Of a stretch of DNA of 64,000 bases, positions 47,501-56,577 are shown piece after piece (position 1 is the stretch's first letter; each line of letters opens with the position of its first letter). The notes beneath the pieces were generated by a model. That model worked only from the letters and a program-made list of their open reading frames with translations. It had not been told where the DNA came from and did no database searches. Source of the DNA: Rapana venosa (taxonomy: Eukaryota; Mollusca; Gastropoda; Neogastropoda; Muricidae); NCBI GenBank assembly GCA_028751875.1, contig CM054144.1:15773302-15837301 (forward strand). Direction: 5' to 3'. Position numbers and translations under genes: made by a program.

Positions 47501-49768
47501 TCAGCTGGACATTCAGCTGAGACCAACCCTTCAGACACAGCAGCTCAGCATGCTTTGCACCAGTTACCATGCAAACAAGAAATGAGCAAGTGTGCAGAAT
47601 GCTGCCAACTTCCCCAGGACACCATCAAAATGGAGGGAACTGGTCAGGAGGGTCCAGCAGCTCTCTCTGGACAATGTTCATTGGCTGAAATGAGCACACC
47701 TGGACATGGGGTGTGGAAACAGTGTTATGCATGCCATGATTGGAAGAGCTGTAGGGGGTTACCAAAAGTCACTGAAATTAAGCAGGGGGGTGAAGAAAGG
47801 CAGAGAGGGCAGTGTCTGTTACATGCTTCTTCACCTCAGGACACAGGGATGCTAGCCACTCCTGGACAGATCTTCAGACAAACCATCAGGACATTGAATG
47901 TGCCTTTAACAACACCTGAAAGAGATATGTCGGTTCAGGATCACATTAAAGGTAAAGAAAGCCAGGGTAGCCTGGAAGAAAGTAAGGGCAATGTTGACGA
48001 ACAATCCTCCTGTAAAACTGATCTAAGGTCTGCTTTGAAACACCAGACAGCAAAGTTTGCTGCACTTTTTGCTGAGCTAGAGTCAGAGTGTGTGTGTCAG
48101 GCCACTTTAGTGTCATCCCCAAAGGTTGGACAGAAGCAGACACTGTCATCTGAATCAACTCACCACTCACCATTCCTCCGAAAGGAAGAGTCCCCTGACA
48201 GCAGAACTTCCCTCAAACCATCCTGTACATTCTCTAGTTCTGCTGATGAACCCAAGACTTGCTGTCATATAACTTCTGATTTAATAGTTCATCAGCACAC
48301 ATCCACCAGGAGTACACCTGTTCAGCAAACAGACTTCGCAAACAAAACAGATTCCATAACTGTATCAGACAACTGTTACCATGGTTGCAGTGTTTTCAGT
48401 GCATCTGGTGAGAGTCCTTTGTCACTGCTGAAGAAGATGGACAGTATGAAGTCTGGTTCCGGTGAAAAAGGACAGCCAAAGGTCAGCAGTGCAAGAGGGC
48501 AAAGGGATGAGCAGCTCCAAAGGGAGTCTATTTGGTCCAGAGCAACACCACAAACTGGTTCTTGCCATCCTGATGATAGCCAGCACAAAGGAAAGTCATC
48601 AGGATCTTTGCATATCGCCCAACAAACACACGAAGAGGGTCAATACAGAAAGATGTTTGAAACAGCCTATACTGCTACTCCATCACCTCTATGCAGGTGT
48701 AGTATTTGTTCTTTAGCATCAAGGCCTCAGGTTTCTGAACGCCCTATTGTTACATCTGTCTCACCTTCTTACAGAACTGATGTCACACCAGGTGTGACAC
48801 TGGACCAAAGAGATCAATACAGAACACAAAAAGCTGGGGATGAAAGTACATGTAGTGTGACTTATGACAGTTTCTCGGTCACCCCACAGAATCAGTCTGT
48901 TGACCCCAACCAAAGCACAACACCATCCAAACTTTTGAACAGACTGCAGCTGAGTGACCAGCGCAGCCCTTTGGTCAAGTTGAACTTGACCAAGAACTGC
49001 AATAAACTGTCCCAACTTGCATTAGAGAGCCCTGCAAAAAGGGATGGAGGGTGCACTGGCCAGGATCATCTTAACCATGACAGACCGTTACGTCTTGGAG
49101 GACAAGAAGATAATGGACAACAAAGAGGTTCACCAGACACTACCTCAAGCACAAAGCCTCTGCGGGAAAACCTTTCATGGAAGATTTTTAAAACCAAAAA
49201 CAGTAGATCAGTCCCACAAAAGGCGTCTGAACATTCTTCGTCTTCTAACAACAGATGTTCGTCTCCACAAGACTTAACAGACTCTGCCAGTGTTCCCAAA
49301 CTGCAAGGATCATCTGAAAGACGGATGGTGCGGATCAGTAGTCCACAAACCAGAAAAATGGGATCATCAACAGGCAGTCATCTTTTTTCCTTTTATTCTG
49401 ATCCCTCTGTCTCTACAGGCTCTTCAAGGCCCCCTTTCTCTTTCAATTCTGACTCATCTACTCCTGGTGGTTCCTGTAAGCGTAGTTTCCAGTCAGACCT
49501 GGAAGAGACAAGTTATGGGAGGCAGAAGGAAATGAGCAGCACCAGCTCCCCACTGAAGAGACTGCGGCTGGACAGCATTCATGGGACTAGTACCCCGAGC
49601 AAGACAGGTAGTGGGCCAGCCAGGTTCGTCATGGATGATTCCCTGTCCACCATAGCAGGGGAGAACAGTGACCTCAACAGCACCCTCAACAGCTCTGACA
49701 TGGGAGCTGCTGATGGTCCCTACTCTGGCAGTGAGGAAGAGGATGAAGTCACCTTGATTCCAGAGTGA
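35414..49768 (+). CDS. Scm3/HJURP-like CENP-A chaperone (seven coding exons)
   Basis: Proposed centromeric histone H3 (CENP-A) chaperone. Exons: 35414-35506, 37562-37628, 39132-39203, 40203-40231, 40670-40751, 44011-44121 and 45592-49768. The first six join in phase into 151 codons. Residues 21-59 read LQSTFDEIYRKYDRDFPDDD, then IIELRRAKIVHDRGILKSM. This is the Scm3/HJURP pattern: amphipathic helix, then KY..(D/P)F.(D/E)D..(I/V)(I/V).L...I(V)..G.L; human HJURP has IEKYNQPFEDTPVVQM at the same place. Acidic residues follow (about 125-180). The last exon encodes a very long disordered S/T/P/K-rich tail with many SP/TP sites, ending in SPLKRLRLDS (NLS-like) and an acidic C-terminus. The total is about 1.52-1.54 k aa, roughly twice human HJURP (748 aa). 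The frame changes near 45700-45900. Family call strong on the motif; orthology inferred. Confidence 0.75.
35560..35775 (+). repeat. Old SINE-like relic (third type)
   Basis: 'tgattcgagtctgactcc', 'tcggatgagacaataaactga', 'cgttaagaacccatttatc' and 'ggactggtcagccttggctgg' follow the order of a tRNA-SINE body but differ from family A. The same relic is present in the left copy at about 4450-4660. Confidence 0.4.
36118..36189 (+). CDS. Candidate 72-nt in-frame cassette exon
   Basis: Flanked by ctcacag and gtagca, open in phase 0 for exactly 24 codons (VFKISKVDGTVEVLCRFSTS then TIQE). Inclusion would keep the frame but insert 24 residues between YRK and YDRD, inside the Scm3-like motif. The left copy (about 5034-5112) differs by a 3-nt in-frame insertion. 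No transcript evidence; may be chance. Confidence 0.3.
37562..37628 (+). CDS. Scm3/HJURP-like exon 2 (core motif)
   Basis: Acceptor tttcag, donor gag|gtgagc; 22 codons plus one base. Encodes YDRDFPDDDIIELRRAKIVH and DR. The same exon is present cleanly in the left copy. Confidence 0.8.
37701..38066 (+). repeat. SINE family A, full length
   Basis: Box A 'ttggtggttagaac', box B 'ggttcgattcc', body 'gtaggccatcgtgtgcc', 'gggactggatgtaaaaaagc', tail A-rich. Counterpart of 6627-6976. Confidence 0.85.
38280..39131. other. Intron 2 remainder
   Basis: Here the right copy stops matching the left. A weak SINE-like relic at about 38450-38650; otherwise AT-rich and without coding signal. Confidence 0.5.
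39132..39203 (+). CDS. Scm3/HJURP-like exon 3
   Basis: Acceptor cacag, donor gcag|gtaagg. Encodes (G)ILKSMPTRRMGSATFGKHV, continuing the 'drG.L.SM' end of the motif into a basic segment. Confidence 0.7.
40203..40231 (+). CDS. Scm3/HJURP-like exon 4 (29 nt)
   Basis: Small exon, ttttcag acceptor and cag|gtgagt donor, joins in phase; encodes DTHLYTSHSQ. Predicted from splice signals and phase only. Confidence 0.55.
40670..40751 (+). CDS. Scm3/HJURP-like exon 5
   Basis: Acceptor tgacag, donor tcag|gtacaa. Encodes LDQGNITGSPEASEKSFHSL onward, Ser-rich, one SP site. Confidence 0.6.
41155..41359 (-). repeat. SINE family A, reverse, interrupted by a DNA element
   Basis: 'cacaatggcctacttttctgaaagg' and 'tttatagtctcatgggaagg' are the reverse complement of the SINE body. 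The inverted-repeat element at 41360 is inserted in it. Confidence 0.7.
41360..42940. mobile_element. Non-autonomous DNA transposon (1581 bp), absent from left copy
   Basis: Left end CAGGGTTCGTACAAATCTT; right end in reverse complement CAGGGTTCATACAGACTTGG. Both ends carry repeated 'aaaaagccctaaaa' blocks just inside. TGCTG precedes (41355-41359) and follows (42941-42945) the element, giving a 5-bp target duplication. The left copy has the uninterrupted site (about 9440-9460). The CAGGG-type ends resemble hAT-like elements, but a 5-bp duplication is not the usual 8 bp, so the class is open. No transposase is recognisable inside. Confidence 0.7.
43255..43385 (+). repeat. SINE 3'-end fragment, long-tail type
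   Basis: 'catccccaaagttggaatgtgg' to 'aatctcaccattcgtaaacc' and 'ggagctctagct' match the alternative SINE 3' end. Confidence 0.55.
43545..43750 (+). repeat. SINE 3' part, long-tail type
   Basis: 'cctgttccgcctttcagaag', 'agtaggccattgcatgcc', 'catccccaaagttggaatgc', 'aatggtggg' and 'gaacctcatagccctagct'. A degraded copy is at about 9770-9945. A C/A-rich tract follows to about 43915. Confidence 0.65.
44011..44121 (+). CDS. Scm3/HJURP-like exon 6 (acidic)
   Basis: Acceptor ttttcag, donor gaag|gtactg. In phase it encodes VNCSRWANNIEEESEPSDAE and TIGDSEEDSDSWEDETE. The exon end and donor are repeated several times downstream. Confidence 0.65.
44104..44460. repeat. 137-bp higher-order tandem repeat of an exon end plus 5' splice site
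   Basis: About eight ~46-bp monomers each centred on 'gagactgaag|gtactg', arranged in threes with a 137-bp period (starts at 44104, 44241, 44378). The first monomer is the real exon 6 end. Two others have an acceptor just before them ('ttttcccctag' ending 44241; 'ttctccttag' ending 44378), creating 16-17-nt pseudo-exons. Confidence 0.85.
44473..45184. mobile_element. piggyBac-like MITE (TTAA-flanked, ~712 bp)
   Basis: TTAACCACTGGATACCCC at the left; the reverse complement of the right end reads TTAACCTCTTAACTGCCC, the common piggyBac-type terminus. Further inside both ends share a GTG...TATATGCC stretch. TTAA is present at each end. No transposase ORF. Confidence 0.5.
45592..49768 (+). CDS. 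Scm3/HJURP-like exon 7 (giant terminal exon)
   Basis: Acceptor ttttcag. The in-phase frame encodes ETDTLSGSEEERAVTR and SDDEEEWLTITEAGRW, but stops at 45897. The very long frame that ends at TGA 49766-49768 is another frame, open from 45692. The two can be joined by a 56-bp GT-AG segment (45772-45827, phase-compatible) or by one missing base, for example in the C6 run at about 45878. The tail has repeated SP/TP sites, a KFAALFAELESEC helix-like piece followed by SSP, QRSPLVKLNLTKN, and SPLKRLRLDS near the end. Confidence 0.7.
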
Positions 49769-52200
49769 TAGCCCTGCAGTGCAGCATGATGTCCTATTCT
49801 GACTGCAGACATTGCTGTGTGCAGCTTGCCCATCTTGGTTCATGGCCTAGGCAAAGGAAGAGAGCATAGCTGCCAACCTCTGAGACTCTAAAATAGGAAT
49901 CCTTATTCAACCAGACTGAAGTTGGAGTATCAATTCTGGTCTACACATTGCCAATATGAGAATGGAGATTTTTTTATGTACTGAAGTTAACACTTTGTTA
50001 ACAGTTCACTTGGACTGGCTCTTCTGGCCCTGGGGCAGCTGACGACACAACACGCCAAATAATAAGAAAGAAGAAAATTAACCTAACCCTTCTGCCCCAA
50101 ACAACAAGAACCTCTAAAAAAGCAATGTTGTTCTGTACATCTCCTGAAAGTCAGGCTAAAGCATTTTTTTCACTATTTGGGAGGTTGATGACTTGATAAT
50201 TTTGGAAACCGGAATATTTTCTTGTAAAACGGAAAATGGGAACTGAGGTTCAAATTCAGAAGAATTCCAGAAAATCCGGAAGGGTTGGCAGCTATGAGAG
50301 AGGATTGATCTTCAGTCTGTCCTGTATATATTTCAGTATTCTAAGCTGTTCACAAATTGAGCATAGCAAGGACAACCATCGGCTAAAGGAGAGATGGAAG
50401 AAAGGCATACTGGCTTTACAAAGTAAGGGTATGTTCCCATGAAGATGTTTCAGTGGGCCTTTATAGGCCTACCTGACTGAGCAAATATATATGGCTGTGA
50501 CCTTGTCATGACTTGAAGCTTGCTAATCATTTGGATAAGGGGTGGAAACTGGGAAGATGAAGCAGGGTGGTGTAACTGGATAGTATTTTAAGCTATTCAA
50601 CATCAGTAGTTTTGATTGTTTATCTTGGATAGTTCATTTATCTTGGATTGGTCATGTTGCAGAAGCTGCCTTTTGCTCAGGTGCTTGATGAAGAGAACTT
50701 AGTATTGTGATAAAATCTGGATTGTTGGTCTTTTCATTTGGGTCATGGATCCAGTTGTTGGCACTTGAATTGTTTTATGTTTCTAAAGATGCTTGTAAAT
50801 AATATTACTAAAAGGCAAGTTGTTTGCATTCTTTTGGTGGTTGAGCATGTATGTGAACTTCATATAACAATATATGCTGTTACGGATGGTACAAGTTCTA
50901 GTTATTTTCAATCATGTCCAAGTGTTGCAAAGTCAGTGCATGGTATGCTTATCTGTAGATATTACACTTCTTGGCAGTTATATTCCTTTGTTACTGTGAA
51001 CATGACAATGTGCACATGTCAGGAACTGAATTAACATGAAAGAATGAACAAATTCATCATTGTGCGTAATAACCAGTTTTGTACATATATAAACCAGTTT
51101 TGGTACATATTTTACTTATTTTACATCTATGTATATAAACCAAACTACTACTACCTGTACATTGAAAGGTTTATGCATGTTCAAATGTATATGTTTTGAA
51201 TAAGCTGAGTTTTAGATCCTATTTTCAAACTAAGAGAAATGATATATTTTGTTGTAATGAATCTTCTAAGTTAAAAAATATATTTGTACTAATTATCATT
51301 TGGGATCAGATCTTCTAGCCAGGCCAAAAGTTTCGTCAGTTACTGATGTAAGCAAAGTGCCAAGTCCTCTTTTCTATCCCTCTGTTTCTACCTTGTTTCT
51401 TTTCTTCCTGTCTTCTCCTTGCTTATTTTCTGCCTTCTTGGTCCATTCTCCTGCCTTATTCCAGAAATAAAACACCTTAAAATATATCAGTTCTCTCCCA
51501 TGCCAAAGTCTGATGTGCTGGGTCTGACTTGTCAGCAGCACAATGCATTTTACTATATTTAGCTCATATGACAGACAATAGGAAGCTATATCTATCCTGA
51601 GCATTTGACAAAGAAGAAGAAAACAAAGAAGTGAACAGTTAAATATATCTGTGATTTTTATTTAAGATGGGGGGGGGGGGGATGGAGTTTCAAACAAAAC
51701 CACCACCTGGAATTGAAGAAGAACTAACTAGACATGGCTTTGCTTCTGTCAAGATAAGTGGTGGGTTTTTGGTTGGGGGGGTTTTTTGGTTGTTTTTTTT
51801 TTTTTGGGGGGGGGGGTCATTACCAGGTTTCATTTTCACCAAGTGATGTTAGAAACTTTGAACAAGAGTGTGGAAAGAAGTACAAGAATGAAATCACTGC
51901 TACCCAGCATATTTAATTTAACTGTAATAGGCTTTGTTATATTGTGCAAAACTGTATTGAATTTTAAACTGTAATAAATTGTAAAAAAAATACAGATGTC
52001 TACTTGTTATTGCATGACTGTGTAGACTTCTGTATATTCTGTAATCTTTCAACTTCTGCAGGCATCTTCAGTCAAAGCACATAGAACCACTGTAAACCTT
52101 CCCTGCAGGCATCTTCAGTCAAAGCACATAGAACCACAGTAAACCTTCCTTGTGTACATTTTTGAATATAGCTTTTTTTTTCTCCCTGCTAATAAAGCAG
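49769..52200 (+). other. 3' UTR of the Scm3/HJURP-like gene (probable)
   Basis: No coding feature seen. Candidate polyadenylation signals AATAAA at 51973-51978 and 52191-52196. A G-rich/T-rich homopolymer area lies at 51667-51820. Confidence 0.5.
52056..52149. repeat. 47-bp direct tandem duplication
   Basis: Two copies of 'ctgcaggcatcttcagtc..agaaccac.gtaaaccttcc' starting at 52056 and 52103, differing by about one base; lies between the two polyadenylation candidates. Confidence 0.85.
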
Positions 52201-52317
52201 TGGCACTCCCTCTTTAAAACAAAAAAAAATTAACAAGGAAAAGAAACAAGCAAATGGATGTTGCAGACAGAAATAACAGGTGATAAAATGCATGAGAGAA
52301 AGAAAGCATAACTGTAA

Positions 52318-52740
52318 AGATCGGTGGTCTAGAGGTAACGCGCCTGTCTAGAAAGCGAAAAATCTGGGTTGGAAGTGCGCAGTGGTTCAAATCCCGTTTC
52401 GACCTGAAAGTTTTCCCCCATACATTAGACCACGAGTGGTGGTTTGGGCACTAGTCTTTTGGATGAGACGATAAACCGAGGTCTCGTGTGCTACACATAA
52501 TTATTTAGCGCACATAAAAGAACCCACGGCAACAAGAGAGTTGTCCCTGGCAAAATTCTGTAGAAAAAGGCCACTCTGATAGGGAAACAAATACAGTTGC
52601 AGACAGGAAAAATCAACCCATAACGGGTGGCGCTGCTCGTGGCGACGTGCTCTTCCTGGGAAGAGCAGCCCGAATTTCACGTAGAGAAATCTGCCGTGAC
52701 TTAAGTGGTATAAATAAATAAATAAAATAAATAAATAAGA
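52318..52740 (+). repeat. tRNA-derived SINE, second family, near full length
   Basis: Box A 'tggtctagaggtaacgcgcc', box B 'ggttcaaatccc', body 'cgataaaccgaggtctcgtg', 'aaagaacccacggcaac', 'gcagcccgaatttcacgtag', tail (AAAT)n. Unlike family A except for the 'gataaaccgaggt' core. Confidence 0.85.
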
Positions 52741-52959
52741 ACCCAAATTACTTCAGAGCAGAGTTGACAGCTTATGTGGTTCCAGATGCAACAATACGAT
52801 AAAATGATAGGGAAAAGGAAACATGGTGTAATACTAACAGCAAGCTAGACAGCTCCCTGCCTCATCAAACTGGGAGAGAGGAGGTGGAGGCCTCTCATCA
52901 AGAAGAAAGGTGGAGTCTATAGTATAGGTAATACACCTGTGTAGAATATAAGCAATACT

Positions 52960-53290
52960 TCTGTGTAGAAGACAAGAAATCGTAGCTTCCATTTAAACAA
53001 GATTTTCCTCCATCCATTTAACCTTGAGTGATGGTTGGGGTGCTAGTCTTGGACGAGACAATAAACTGAAGTGCCGTGCACTTAACAGATTAAGCACACA
53101 TCAGCAAAATCCCTGGCAAAATTCTATAGGAAAAAAAGCCTGCCTCTATCAGGGACACAATGGCACCTGCAGACAGAAAAAATAAAAACAAAAAATTGTG
53201 TTGCTCTTGTAATAATATGGTCACCACAGGAGACCAGCCAGAATTTCATAGAGAAGTCTGCCATGACTGAAAGTGGTATACAAGTCTACA
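52960..53290 (+). repeat. Old copy of the second SINE family
   Basis: 'ctagtcttggacgagacaat', 'ccctggcaaaattctatagg' and 'ccagaatttcatagagaagtc' follow the order of the 52318 element with many changes; head lost. Confidence 0.6.
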
Positions 53291-53299
53291 ACCTGCAAC

Positions 53300-54785
53300 G
53301 AAAAAAGATTAGCACAAGTTCCCATGGTTACTGAAATGCGAAAATCCTTTAAATTCAGTCTGCAGTTTCCTTTGTAGGATATGACTACAAAATACTGATA
53401 CATATGTGACCATTTCACGCCACCACCATTTCTCTCTCTGAACATGACAAAGTAACATTTTGGAACATCAAAGCAGTTTTATTTTTGACATCCCTGCGAC
53501 AATTCACGATTTCATTTTAGACCGTTATCTTGCTTTCACACAAACACACGCATGCATCAAAACAACCTTCCCCTAAAAAAATCTGTTTATCCCTTTGTAC
53601 AGCTTCTGAGGATAGCAAAGTACCTGTCATGAAGACATACAAGGTGCACAGATCGTGTGAAAACCCACACAAGACTACAGGTTAGCAAGACAAAAGTTCT
53701 GCCACAAAAAGCTTCATGCAAATTTTCAGTATGCAACAAAACTATCCATAAACTGTACAGTGACTCCACATTTTTGTTGTTGAAAGGAATAACAATGGAC
53801 TGCAGACCATTCTTAGTGGACCCCACCTCCCCTCCCCAAATTCATTCTTAATATCTGCATAAACAAATCCATGGATGGGACATTGTAAAACTCATTCCAA
53901 TGTATCCCAATACGATGCAGATGTTAGAATGGCTTTGGTTTTTTTCCCTGCTGTGATCTTTTCCCAAGTGCCTCTACTTTTAATCCTATCATGGATGTTC
54001 ATTTGTCGTAAAATTACTGTCACTCACAACAAGAGAACTGGATTTGTTACCCACCTCACTTCTTGGAGGGAGATGTTTCTGAGATTAAATAATGTTTTTT
54101 GTTGCTAGGTATCAGCTTCCAAGTAAACTGATGAAGCACTTAGTGTGATTTCAAATGGTTCTCTGATCTTTCTCATGGAGAGTAAGTTTCTGTGCCAAGA
54201 CTTTTCACTCAGTCAGGATGCTTATAACCGTGCCTTCCCCAACCACAGAGGCTGGGGGAGGCAGATTGTCAACAAGGACCTTGACATTATCAGAATTTTC
54301 ATTTTCTTTCTACGGATTGCATGCATGTACAAGTTTCTCTGCTGGGATTCATTACTATTAGTTAGTGCTGAAAAGTCCTTTCTGACCCAACTTCATGTCT
54401 GGTAGTGGCTGACAGAACACTTGCAACAGACACAAGGAAATTATGTACAGATCACATCATATAAACATGGCTGCTGAATCTCATCTTCCCAGTTTCTGCT
54501 GAGTCACAGGGGGCATGTGCAATCTGGCTGTTTGGATGTGAACATCTGCCCTTTAGGCATCAGCAAAGTCCCAAGAGTGTGAAAGCACTTTACCCAGCAG
54601 CCAACGTGATTATTTTGTACAGTTTATATAAATGTACTTGGTGTAGGGAACAATTCGATCAAATGCTCCAACTGTCAATATTGGTGTCACAAAAGATGCT
54701 CAAAGCTCAAAAGTCTGCAGAAGGAGGACGGAGTATTTGTCTTCCCCAGTTGTATGAATAAGAAGGATGAAGACAATGATGCAGG
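53300..54785. other. Unassigned intergenic sequence
   Basis: No coding, RNA or clear repeat feature recognised; short open frames look like chance. Confidence 0.5.
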
Positions 54786-54789
54786 AAAG

Positions 54790-55440
54790 AAGGAGATAGA
54801 ATTCGAATAAGGGAAGATAGAAGTGGTAGACAAATTCTGCTACCTAGGAGAGATGATGAGCTGCGAAGCAAAATCTGAGTTAGCTGTCAGAACCAGGATT
54901 GTGAGTGCTTGGAAGAAATGGAAAGAATTGGCAAGTCTGCTCGGAAATCAGAAAATCCCACTGGAGAGACGCTGTCTGATATACAAGGCCTGCATTAGAC
55001 CTGTTCTCCTGTATGGTTTGGAGACGTGGGTTTTCACAAAAACCGTCGAACGTTTGTTGAAGAGCTGTGAAAACCGAATGCTATGCTACATGACAAAAAT
55101 CAAATGGGAAGACAGGATCACGAATGAAGAACTATGGAGAATGTGCACAGTGGATGATCTGAAGTCTGTAGCTAGTAGCAATAGACTGTGCTGGTTTGGG
55201 CACGTTCAACGGAAAGCAGACCATCACATCATAAAAAGAGCAATGAACTTCGTAGTGGATGGAAAGAGACCAAAGGCAAGACCTAGCAAAACCTGGGCTG
55301 CCTGTATTGCAGATGATCTTAGAGAAAGGGCATAAATAAGAAGGAAGCTCAAAACAGAGAGAGATGGAAACAACTCATCAATATCAAGCCTCCCCTGGGA
55401 GAAACATGATAAAAAAGGAAGAAGAAGAAGAAAATGTTTT
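54790..55440 (+). mobile_element. LINE C-terminal fragment, second family
   Basis: It encodes VDKFCYLGEMMSCEAKSELA, IYKACIRPVLLYGLETW, MTKIKWEDRITNEELWRM and GKRPKARPSKTW, ending with a (GAA)n tail. RT palm missing. Very close to 25875-26275, so both copies are fairly young. Confidence 0.85.
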
Positions 55441-55449
55441 TCATAAAGC

Positions 55450-56157
55450 ACTGAATAAAAATAAAACAAACTTTTCCCCTTCTGCAAAGATAAGAATCTA
55501 AAACATGAAAAAAAAAATTCACAGACAAGTAAACTAACACTTAACAGGCCTATATGATGTCAGTTCTCTTTCCCAGTGTAGCATTTTTCTGAAATCACAA
55601 GCAAAACCCCCTTTTTTATGTGAGATGTATTAGTCATACCAACCAACAGTCATATTTTGTCTTCAGAGGTTTCAGTGCGTTTTCAAATTATGATATATAA
55701 ATTAATAAAACACTGATTACTCAAAGAAGTTACTCTGCATGCAAGCCATCCCCACATGAAAACCATGCACTATTTAGTGGGAGTCTGCTGTGTACGTACA
55801 CAGTCACCACCTGGTCTCAGTTTTCCAGCTGTGATCTTTTCCCAAGAAGGATCATGTGCACAAAACTCCACAAATGCTACACAACAACAACCATGAAACC
55901 CACAAGCAGATATCTAGGCCTACCTGACCAATTGCATTTTATAACCCAATGCATTGAGCAAGCCTCGGATGGATGTCGAGCATTTCGTGTTAAACATCTT
56001 TTCTGTACATACTTGATGTACTTATGTGCATCCTTGTAGTTGTACAAAAATGAGTAAAGCATCTGTAGGCATGTCTGCATTGAGGGTTGGTCTGAGAAAT
56101 CATTAAAATCCTCATGAATTCTTTTTAATCCTTATCCTAAATACACAAGATGTTACT
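55450..56157. other. Unassigned sequence downstream of ANAPC10
   Basis: AT-rich; likely holds the ANAPC10 3' UTR end, but no clear signal chosen. Confidence 0.4.
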
Positions 56158-56232
56158 GATACAGAGAATTGAACCTGCAACTTCAGGCCCCATAGGCTAA
56201 GGAGTCTGTGACCTTTACCACTCAGCTGTATC
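56158..56232 (-). repeat. tRNA-like 75-nt sequence (SINE head or tRNA pseudogene)
   Basis: Reading minus: GATACAG...CTGTATC form a perfect 7-bp outer stem; box A-like 'cagctgagtggtaaagg' and box B-like 'ggttcaattc'. The T stem does not pair properly with this outer stem, so it is unlikely to be a working tRNA. It lies in the ANAPC10 3' region. Confidence 0.4.
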
Positions 56233-56291
56233 ACACCTTGTCTTCATACAGGTTAAGATGGAACAAGTCAATGGATAATGGCCACAGTGTA

Positions 56292-56577
56292 CTATCTGAG
56301 GAAGGCATGCTGCTGTAACTCTTTACTGGTGAACATGGGTAACCTCCCTGCCCCAACATCTGAGGACTGGTGTGGGGATCGAACTTTGATGCGGCGGATG
56401 TGAGTGTCCCGCCCATTTTGATGGTTAGAGAGCACAGCAAGCTGCAGCATGAATGTTCGGATTGGTCGCTCGCTGGAATCACGCAGTGGCACACACACCC
56501 AACCTGACGGTTCTGAGAGTTCTAGCTGTTCCACTTCTGTCAGGTCGTTGGCATGGCTACCTGCTCGTATGGAGATT
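56292..56577 (-). CDS. ANAPC10: ANAPC10 exon 3 (terminal)
   Basis: Acceptor caacag|aatctcc. Encodes ISIRAGSHANDLTEVEQLEL to the stop, ending ELQQHAFLR. Confidence 0.95.
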
